Origin: a virus
Strand: one strand, 5' to 3'
IMG/VR virus record: IMGVR_UViG_3300045999_000714
Coordinates: 1 to 24,084 of that record
Length of the DNA: 24,084 nucleotides
Part shown: one piece after another, positions 1-4,132 of the stretch
Position numbering within the stretch: the stretch's first letter is position 1
Layout of the letters: each line of letters begins with the position of its first letter
Made by a program: the position numbers and the translations under genes
The notes under the pieces: model-generated
Databases searched by the model: none
Told to the model about the DNA's origin: nothing
Seen by the model: the letters and a program-made list of their open reading frames with translations, nothing else

Positions 1-24
1 AGCATACATTTGATTTTTGTCCAT
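1..24 (-). CDS. N-terminus of a leftward gene, cut by the window edge
   Basis: Only the first eight codons (MDKNQMYA) are inside the window. The start is supported by an AAAGGG Shine-Dalgarno element about six bases upstream and by its place 14 bases after the preceding leftward gene. It is the fourth member of a leftward cluster of tiny genes. Too little is visible to say anything about function. Confidence 0.5.
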
Positions 25-38
25 GATCAAACCCTTTC

Positions 39-230
39 TTAGTAGGACGCGCCGCCGATAAAACCGGCGGTAGTGTCAAGGTTGGATGATTCATAAAAAG
101 CCTCTTTGCTTTGGTACACGCCGACATAATCCTCGCTGATGACGATCACCTTGCCGTTCCACAAGGTGATGATGTCAACCATACAGCCGCCGCCGGTGTT
201 CTCTGTTTCAATTTTGGTAATGTTGTCCAT
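39..230 (-). CDS. small phage protein of unknown function, 63 aa
   Basis: A 63-residue soluble, acidic protein with no membrane segment. The start codon is preceded by GAAAGGG at good spacing. The core (GGGCMVDIITLWNGKVIVISED, then YVGVYQSKEAF, roughly residues 13-46) alternates hydrophobic and polar residues and looks like a small beta-rich domain. From memory, similar short proteins with a CMVD-hydrophobic-DG/NGK-hVI pattern occur in other tailed phages, mostly among early or accessory genes, with no assigned role. It lies third in a leftward run of at least four tiny genes, starting 12 bases after its upstream neighbour, so co-transcription from the promoter at 555-582 is likely. The name stays hypothetical. 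Confidence 0.7.
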   Translation of the reverse strand: MDNITKIETENTGGGCMVDIITLWNGKVIVISEDYVGVYQSKEAFYESSNLDTTAGFIGGASY

Positions 231-242
231 GTTGATACCCTT

Positions 243-335
243 TCAGAATGACAGTAAAAAGTAAAAGAATGCCCACATAATCAGCGCGCCGAGCGCGCCG
301 CCGAGCATTTCGAGAATTGTTGGCTTATCACTCAT
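243..335 (-). CDS. 30-aa single-pass membrane microprotein
   Basis: A 30-residue reading frame whose second half (about residues 11-30: GGALGALIMWAFFYFLLSF) is almost wholly hydrophobic and would form one transmembrane helix after a short polar N-terminus (MSDKPTILEM). The ATG at 335 follows an AGGGGC ribosome-binding site. The frame stays open further upstream, but that extension overlaps the neighbouring gene antisense to its codon pattern, and the internal ATG with its own ribosome site fits the tight spacing better. It sits 13 bases after the gene at 349-501 and 12 before the next. Function unknown. A membrane-active role early in infection is possible but is only inference. Confidence 0.6.
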   Translation of the reverse strand: MSDKPTILEMLGGALGALIMWAFFYFLLSF

Positions 336-348
336 TTGCGCGCCCCTA

Positions 349-501
349 TTAGATGAATGACAAGCCAGACATGCGGAAGCACGCGCCGGATTCGGTTTCG
401 ATATCGATAGTGCCGAACTTGTACACGGCCAATACGGTAACCATCTGAAGCTTGCCAAAAAGTAGCATTTCGAATTTATCGCCAACGGTAGGTTTTTGCA
501 T
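349..501 (-). CDS. small phage protein of unknown function, 50 aa
   Basis: A 50-residue frame read leftward: it begins MQKPTVGDKFEMLLFGKLQ and ends FRMSGLSFI. It is first in the leftward cluster and lies directly downstream of the promoter at 555-582. A GGGG-containing ribosome site (TTGGGGAACGAT) precedes the ATG. The pattern GDKFEMLLFG, VTVLAVYKFGTIDIE, then GACFRMSGL looks like a compact all-beta (SH3-like) fold with one cysteine and no membrane segment. It is too short for many automatic ORF callers, but spacing, ribosome site and promoter all agree. Function unknown. Confidence 0.65.
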   Translation of the reverse strand: MQKPTVGDKFEMLLFGKLQMVTVLAVYKFGTIDIETESGACFRMSGLSFI

Positions 502-554
502 ATCGTTCCCCAAGTGAGTGATTAAAAATTAGTCAATCGGCTACTGCAAAACAA

Positions 555-582
555 AGTATAGCGACTGAATTAGAAATGTCAA
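555..582 (-). promoter_or_regulatory. sigma70-type promoter for the leftward small-gene cluster
   Basis: Read leftward, a consensus -35 TTGACA (577-582) is followed after 16 bases by TATACT (555-560). Transcription would begin about 40-50 bases before the ATG at 501. It is the best promoter match found in the window. A bacterial sigma70 polymerase should recognise it directly, so the cluster is probably expressed early or constitutively. Confidence 0.7.
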
Positions 583-608
583 AGATTATTTTGCATTGTT
601 GAGTAATT

Positions 609-636
609 TTGTGGGTTATTGTGTACAAAATATACT
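609..636 (+). promoter_or_regulatory. possible weak rightward promoter
   Basis: TTGTGG (609-614), 16 bases, then TATACT (631-636) lies about 48 bases before the start codon at 684. The -10 element is good and identical to that of the divergent promoter, but the -35 matches only 3 of 6 positions. An activator or the AT-rich flank might compensate. Confidence 0.35.
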
Positions 637-683
637 GTATAGTTTGTGTGGGCTATGTTGCTCGGGTTTATTGCGGAGGATTT

Positions 684-887
684 ATGTTTGAGAAAGACGT
701 GCCTATTCCGGCGTTGGTTAGGTATCCATTTGCTGATCTGTTACTCGGCGAATCGGTTTTGTATGTTTGCGCGCCAGATCAGAAAATTAAAGCAAGAAAA
801 GCGGCATATCGCGTTGCGGAGTATCATCAATGGAAAATAGTTGTTAGATCGTTAAAAGACGGCGTGCGTTGCTGGCGAATTAGTTGA
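684..887 (+). CDS. small phage protein, 67 aa, DUF7303-like (tentative)
   Basis: I chose ATG 684 over the longer frame from 609 because GGAGG lies five bases upstream of it, whereas the extension is Cys/Tyr-rich and overlaps the putative promoter. The 67-residue protein reads MFEKDVPIPALVRYPFADLL at its start and ends VRCWRIS. The layout (YPFADLLLGES, a basic helix KIKARKAAYRVAEYHQWK, then IVVRSLKDGVRCWRI) resembles a small family common in phages with a PF-x-x-h-x-hGDS start and a VRVWR end. I recall it as DUF7303, without a proven role. The basic helix would suit nucleic-acid binding. It is the only rightward gene before the control region and is separated from the late genes by over 600 bases. 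Confidence 0.6.
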   Translation: MFEKDVPIPALVRYPFADLLLGESVLYVCAPDQKIKARKAAYRVAEYHQWKIVVRSLKDGVRCWRIS

Positions 888-1010
888 GCGGTGGATAACG
901 TGGACAATTGTGTGGACTATGAAAATCGGCGTGATTGTCCACGTCACATTCAAGGGGCAGCGCGGCATTTGGCTATTTGTGGACAATTGGACAGTTATTT
1001 TTTAAGGATG

Positions 1011-1038
1011 TTGGGGGTTTTAAAATAGTTATTATACT
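1011..1038 (+). promoter_or_regulatory. possible rightward promoter upstream of the late genes
   Basis: TTGGGG (1011-1016), 16 bases, TATACT (1033-1038), in an AT-rich stretch. The -10 hexamer and spacer are the same as in the two sites near 555 and 631, but the -35 is poor (3 of 6). It is a candidate late promoter, with the palindromes further downstream as possible control sites. Confidence 0.3.
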
Positions 1039-1117
1039 GCTAATAGATTGTACGGATGAGCACGCGCATGTGCACACGCATGGCGTCGACTTCAAACTAC
1101 CCTCCAGAATTGTCCAC

Positions 1118-1145
1118 AAAGGCTTTTTTTGCCTTTTTTCCTTTT
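1118..1145 (+). terminator. weak rho-independent terminator-like hairpin
   Basis: AAAGGC (1118-1123) can pair with GCCTTT (1131-1136) across a seven-T loop and is followed by TTTCC and TTTT. The stem is only six pairs. It would separate the small gene at 684-887 from the terminase unit, or act as an attenuator in the late leader. Confidence 0.35.
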
Positions 1146-1162
1146 AAAATCAAAAGGTTAAG

Positions 1163-1184
1163 TGTGGGTCAAAGTTGACCCACA
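1163..1184. promoter_or_regulatory. perfect 10+10 bp palindrome, operator-like
   Basis: TGTGGGTCAA (1163-1172), two central bases AG, and TTGACCCACA (1175-1184) form a flawless inverted repeat. A further half-site, TGACCCACA, lies at 1251-1259. Flanking AATCAAA and TTTGATT partly extend the dyad. The two-base centre makes a protein-binding dyad more likely than an RNA hairpin, although TTTTTT occurs 12 bases later. Confidence 0.5.
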
Positions 1185-1272
1185 AATTTGATTCTTTTTT
1201 GTTAACACTTTTACGTCCGCGCGGCCGCCGGTTCGTGTGGACAATCTGCATGACCCACATGTGCAAACATCG

Positions 1273-1388
1273 GTTAGTTAGTACTCACTAACCTGGGCAA
1301 GTTAGTTAGTGCTTACTAACCTGGCAAAAGTTAGTGAGTGCTTACTAACTTACCAGGCTGACAACAAAAAGAGTGAGTGCTCACTAAC
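1273..1388. repeat. four tandem 20-bp near-palindromes (operator or packaging-site array)
   Basis: Units: GTTAGTTAGTACTCACTAAC (1273-1292), GTTAGTTAGTGCTTACTAAC (1301-1320), GTTAGTGAGTGCTTACTAAC (1330-1349) and a degenerate AAGAGTGAGTGCTCACTAAC (1369-1388). Each of the first three pairs 8 of 9 arm positions about a two-base centre; the fourth pairs 6 of 9. Units 1, 2 and 4 continue into CCTGG or CTGG. Start-to-start spacing is 28, 29 and 39 bases. The symmetry suits a dimeric DNA-binding protein such as a TetR-type repressor, or a small-terminase recognition site, as the array ends 126 bases before terS. Confidence 0.65.
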
Positions 1389-1514
1389 CTGGGGGGTGGG
1401 GGGCCCGCGGCCGGCCGGTCACGTCCACGGAGGTGTTACACAAAATTTTTTTTATTTTTTCGCACACAACTCCACCGCACACTATTCTTTGCAAAAATCC
1501 ATTACCATGCCGCC
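1389..1514. other. terS leader: G/C-rich block followed by a T tract
   Basis: No gene is evident here. A run of G, then a C/G-rich stretch containing the palindrome GGCCGGCC (about 1400-1420), is followed by a T-rich tract (about 1445-1460) and an AT-rich leader up to the terS start. No promoter with both hexamers could be identified. The sharp change from G/C-rich to T-rich sequence could affect DNA bending or melting, but nothing stronger can be said. Confidence 0.3.
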
Positions 1515-1961
1515 ATGGGCATACATTCGTTACCGCTGACGGTTCGCAAACTTGAGGCCACGGAGTCGCGCCTACAGTCCATCTACGACGCAGCTAAGCT
1601 CGGACTGAAAGGCGACACACTGGCGTTAGCTGCGGGCATGTTGCCGCAGGAGTACCGGCACCTCTGCGAGATGGATCCGGTGGCAACGATGGCTGAACAG
1701 AAAGGGCGCGCTGACGGCGAGTTGGAGGCGTCTGCGTTGTTGCACGACGCCGCCCGTAATGGTGACGCCAAGGCGGCGTTAGCGATCCTGCAGCACGCCC
1801 ACGGTTGGACGGCGCGTCAAGAGATCAGCGTCGACGTCACGAACAAGATCAGTATCACCCAGGCGCTGCAACAGGCGCAGTCCCGCGTCATCGACGGGCT
1901 GATCACGGAACAGAAGCCAGAACGGCTTGAAATGCCCCTAGCCGAAAGGATGCGCGCATGA
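1515..1961 (+). CDS. terS: terminase small subunit (probable)
   Basis: A 148-residue protein immediately before the large terminase. Small terminase subunits recognise the phage packaging site and regulate the ATPase/nuclease of the large subunit. The N-terminal half (ATESRLQSIYDAAKLGLKG, then DTLALAAGMLPQEYRHLCE, about residues 14-52) reads as a helix-turn-helix with a LALAAGM turn, as in DNA-binding domains of this family. The middle (EASALLHDAARNGDAKAALA) is a helical oligomerisation segment. Its length is near that of P22 gp3 (162 aa). The ATG at 1515 lacks a clear ribosome site, but the only further upstream start (a GTG inside the repeat array) would encode an implausible Gly/Pro then Phe run. 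The stop overlaps the next ATG (ATGA). Identification rests mainly on position. Confidence 0.75.
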   Translation: MGIHSLPLTVRKLEATESRLQSIYDAAKLGLKGDTLALAAGMLPQEYRHLCEMDPVATMAEQKGRADGELEASALLHDAARNGDAKAALAILQHAHGWTARQEISVDVTNKISITQALQQAQSRVIDGLITEQKPERLEMPLAERMRA

Positions 1962-2026
1962 GCCTATTTGCCGCTCTTGTCTTTGTAGTAGTTACCCGTT
2001 GGCTAATTGACGTTTTACTGGACTGA
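1958..2026 (+). CDS. 22-aa hydrophobic micro-ORF linking terS and terL
   Basis: A 22-codon frame beginning MSLFAALVFVVVTRWLI and ending LLD, mostly hydrophobic with one Arg and two Asp, consistent with a single short membrane helix. AAAGGA (1945-1950) lies seven bases before its ATG. Its start overlaps the terS stop (ATGA, 1958-1961) and its stop overlaps the terL start (TGATG, 2024-2028). terL has no convincing ribosome site of its own, so this micro-ORF probably feeds ribosomes into terL by termination-reinitiation. The peptide may have its own role or simply be a coupling device; the sequence cannot decide. Confidence 0.6.
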   Translation: MSLFAALVFVVVTRWLIDVLLD

Positions 2027-3564
2027 TGGCACAGCAACCAATCTACGACGCCGAGGGGGAGCAGTTACTGATGACCCGACTGTGGGCGCCACAGCTCGCA
2101 GATGACCCCGAGGCGTTCGTGCTGTTCGCCTTCCCGTGGGGGCAGCCCAACACACCGCTCGCTAAGTTCAAAGGCCCGCGCACCTGGCAGCGCAAGATAC
2201 TGCGCAGGATCGCCACGCACATCAAGACGAACAAAGGGCAGCTCGATATGGACGCCCTGCGCACGGCGGTCGCGTCTGGGCGAGGCATCGGTAAATCGGC
2301 GCTAGTGTCATGGCTGGTTCTGTGGATGCTGTCGACTCGCATCGGGTCGAGTGTCATTGTGTCAGCCAACTCGGAAGCCCAGCTTCGGTCGGTCACTTGG
2401 GGTGAGTTGACTAAGTGGCAAGCGATGATCATCAACAGCCACTGGTGGGAAATCAGCGCAACCAAGCTGATCCCGGCGAAATGGCTAACCGAGCTGGTCG
2501 AGCGGGACTTGAAGAAAGGTACGCGCTACTGGGCGGCTGAAGGCAAGCTGTGGTCGGAAGAGAACCCCGACAGCTACGCCGGTGTTCACAACCACGACGG
2601 CATGATGCTGATCTTCGACGAGGCCAGCGGTATCCCGGACGCCATCTGGTCGGTGGGTGCGGGCTTCTTTACGGAACCGATCCTAGACCGGTATTGGTTC
2701 GCGTTTTCTAACCCGCGGCGTAATCAAGGCTACTTCTACGAGTGTTTCCACGCCAAGCGTAACTTCTGGCAAACAGAGAACATTGACTCCCGAACGGTCG
2801 AGGACACGGACAAACAAATCTATGAGCAGATCATTGCGGAATATGGCGAGGATTCGCCACAGGCTCGGGTTGAAGTCTACGGTGAATTCCCTTCGGCTGG
2901 CGAAGATCAGTTTATTGGTGCGTCTGCTGTCGACGATGCCGCCAGTCGGCCACGTTACAAGGACGCGACGGCGCCAATTGTTATCGGCGTTGACCCAGCT
3001 CGAGGCGGCGCGGACGCGACAGTCATAGTGGTCAGGCAAGGCCGCGACCTGATCGCGATCAAGCGGTATCACGGCGAGGATACGATGACGACCGTGGGCA
3101 GGGTAATTGACGCGATTGAGGAGTACCGGCCAGCGCTGACGGTGATCGACGAAGGTGGTCTGGGCTACGGCATACTTGACAGGTTGAAGGAACAGCGATA
3201 CAAGGTTCGCGGAGTGAACTTCGGATGGAAGTCCAGCAAACCGGTCATGTGGGGCAACAAGCGCGCCGAGATGTGGGGGCTGATGAAGGACTGGCTACGT
3301 ACAGCCAGCATCCCGAACGATCGGCAACTGAAGGCGGACTTGACAGGCCCGATGAAGAAGCCTGACTCGTCGGGGACGATCTATCTGGAAGGCAAGAAAG
3401 AAATGAAGTCGCGTGGTCTGGCCTCGCCAGACGCGGCGGATGCACTAGCGGTGACGTTCGCGTTCCCGGTAGCCAGCCGCGAGTCAGGGGCAGAACGTGC
3501 AACACGACGCAGCGACGGCTACATGCCGCGCGTAGCAGCCGCAACCGGGTGGATGGGAGCCTGA
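2026..3564 (+). CDS. terL: terminase large subunit (ATPase and nuclease)
   Basis: The DNA-packaging motor that pumps phage DNA into the prohead and cuts it when full. The protein has 512 residues (P22 gp2 has 499). The N-terminal ATPase domain shows Walker A SGRGIGKS (84-91), Walker B MMLIFDEA with D198/E199, and the coupling motif FSNP (227-230). The C-terminal RNase H-like nuclease shows the first acidic motif IGVDPARGGAD (D323), a second VIDEGGLG (D375), and a third in SPDAADAL (D469, D472). All key residues are present, so it should be active. Translation is probably coupled to the preceding micro-ORF. The next gene begins two bases after the stop. Confidence 0.96.
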   Translation: MAQQPIYDAEGEQLLMTRLWAPQLADDPEAFVLFAFPWGQPNTPLAKFKGPRTWQRKILRRIATHIKTNKGQLDMDALRTAVASGRGIGKSALVSWLVLWMLSTRIGSSVIVSANSEAQLRSVTWGELTKWQAMIINSHWWEISATKLIPAKWLTELVERDLKKGTRYWAAEGKLWSEENPDSYAGVHNHDGMMLIFDEASGIPDAIWSVGAGFFTEPILDRYWFAFSNPRRNQGYFYECFHAKRNFWQTENIDSRTVEDTDKQIYEQIIAEYGEDSPQARVEVYGEFPSAGEDQFIGASAVDDAASRPRYKDATAPIVIGVDPARGGADATVIVVRQGRDLIAIKRYHGEDTMTTVGRVIDAIEEYRPALTVIDEGGLGYGILDRLKEQRYKVRGVNFGWKSSKPVMWGNKRAEMWGLMKDWLRTASIPNDRQLKADLTGPMKKPDSSGTIYLEGKKEMKSRGLASPDAADALAVTFAFPVASRESGAERATRRSDGYMPRVAAATGWMGA

Positions 3565-3565
3565 C

Positions 3566-3826
3566 ATGGCGACGAAAAAAGGCGTGTCGTTGAGTGTTGG
3601 CCGGGGCGAGAAGCTGCCGGTCAGCAAGGGCGCGGGGCTGACCGCCAAGGGGCGAGCGAAGTACAACGCAGCAACCGGCTCGAACTTGAAGGCACCGGCA
3701 CCGAACCCGCAAACAAAGGTGGACGAGGGCCGTAAAAAGTCGTTTTGTTCAAGAATGGGTGCCGTAGCCGCCAAGGCAAAAGACGGCGAACGCGCGAAAG
3801 CGTCACTTAAACGATGGAAGTGCTGA
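3566..3826 (+). CDS. small basic DUF6321-like protein
   Basis: An 86-residue, Lys-rich protein with GGGAG six bases before the ATG. The core SKGAGLTAKGRAKYNAATGSNLKAP, the later RKKSFCSRM and the C-terminal ASLKRWKC (ending in Cys) match my memory of the DUF6321 family, found beside terminase genes in many podoviruses and also in marine and freshwater phage contigs. The function is unknown. The basic composition and SLKRW end suggest nucleic-acid or virion association. It is the first of three tiny basic genes between terL and portal, with two-base gaps between them. Confidence 0.75.
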   Translation: MATKKGVSLSVGRGEKLPVSKGAGLTAKGRAKYNAATGSNLKAPAPNPQTKVDEGRKKSFCSRMGAVAAKAKDGERAKASLKRWKC

Positions 3827-3828
3827 CT

Positions 3829-3984
3829 ATGGCGACGAAACCAGGGTTGTACGCAAACATTCACGCAAAACGCGAGCGCATCAAGGCCGGTTCTGGCGAA
3901 AAGATGCGCAAACCCGGCTCGCCCGGCGCCCCGACCGCGAAAGATTTCAAGCAGTCTGCGAAAACGGCCAAAAAGGGGAAGTAA
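3829..3984 (+). CDS. 51-aa basic phage protein of unknown function
   Basis: A 51-residue very basic protein: MATKPGLYANIHAKRERIKA at the start, KMRKPGSPGAPTAKDF in the middle, then a Lys/Ala tail. The ATG at 3829 has GGAAG eight bases upstream; an in-frame ATG at 3814 would add MEVLT but lies inside the previous gene. Very similar short proteins with GLYANIHAKR and GAPTAKDFKQ-type motifs recur in phages next to terminase and portal genes. The role is unproven. A disordered, nucleic-acid-binding or internal head peptide is a reasonable guess. It starts two bases after the gene at 3566-3826 ends. Confidence 0.7.
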   Translation: MATKPGLYANIHAKRERIKAGSGEKMRKPGSPGAPTAKDFKQSAKTAKKGK

Positions 3985-3985
3985 A

Positions 3986-4132
3986 ATGCCACTCGTTAAG
4001 TCGAAATCCGACAAGGCGTTCAAGCAAAACATCCGCGCCGAGGTTAAAAGCGGCAAACCCGTGAAACAGGCCGTGGCCATCGCGTACGCTACCAAGCGCG
4101 CAGCCGCCAAACCAGCGAAAAAGATGAAGTAA
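3986..4132 (+). CDS. 48-aa basic phage protein (MPLVKSKSDKAF family)
   Basis: A 48-residue basic protein: MPLVKSKSDKAFKQNIRAEV, then SGKPVKQAVAIAYATKR, then an Ala/Lys/Pro tail. The layout SDKAFKQNI, E, GKP-KQAVAIAY is a pattern I recall from many phage and bacterial small proteins (a DUF6496-type family; the name is from memory). AAGGGGAAG precedes the ATG, and the stop abuts the portal ATG (TAAATG). The AVAIAY segment predicts a short amphipathic helix. Function unknown. It belongs to the basic trio between terminase and portal. Confidence 0.7.
   Translation: MPLVKSKSDKAFKQNIRAEVKSGKPVKQAVAIAYATKRAAAKPAKKMK

Larger units (their letters stand above)
890..1245. repeat. cluster of seven TGTGGACAA / DnaA-box-like motifs
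   Basis: Seven copies or near copies of a 9-11 base motif occur on both strands: GGTGGATAA (890-898), CGTGGACAATT (899-909), TGTGGACTA (911-919), ATTGTCCACG inverted (934-943), TGTGGACAATT (978-988), AATTGTCCACA inverted (1108-1118) and TGTGGACAAT (1236-1245). The bacterial DnaA box read on this strand is TGTGGATAA, so most copies differ from it at one position and the first also at one. The stretch contains no convincing gene. It may be a replication origin, a phage-protein binding array, or a late-promoter control region. Confidence 0.55.

Noticed and set aside
919-1005. 28-codon frame from ATG 919 (MKIGVIVHVTF...)
   Set aside because: No ribosome site, and it is made largely from the TGTGGACAA repeats; probably chance.
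935-1147. 70-aa rightward frame in the control region
   Set aside because: Starts at TTG inside a repeat motif, runs over promoter-like and terminator-like sequence, and has no ribosome site.
1163-1200. Rho-independent terminator built on the 22-bp dyad
   Set aside because: The two-base centre and the 12-base gap to the T run make it a poor terminator; an operator reading is simpler, though not proven.
1273-1388. CRISPR array
   Set aside because: The repeated units are separated by only 8, 9 and 19 bases, too short and too irregular for spacers, and no cas gene is present.
1309-1539. 76-aa frame over the tandem palindromes
   Set aside because: Its N-terminal half is just translated repeat sequence, and it conflicts with terS.
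3814-3828. Upstream in-frame ATG for the gene at 3829
   Set aside because: It lies inside the previous gene and would bury the GGAAG ribosome site that is well placed for 3829.
3484-4110. 208-aa leftward frame across the three small basic genes
   Set aside because: The three rightward frames have ribosome sites, tight spacing and familiar family patterns; the leftward one has none.
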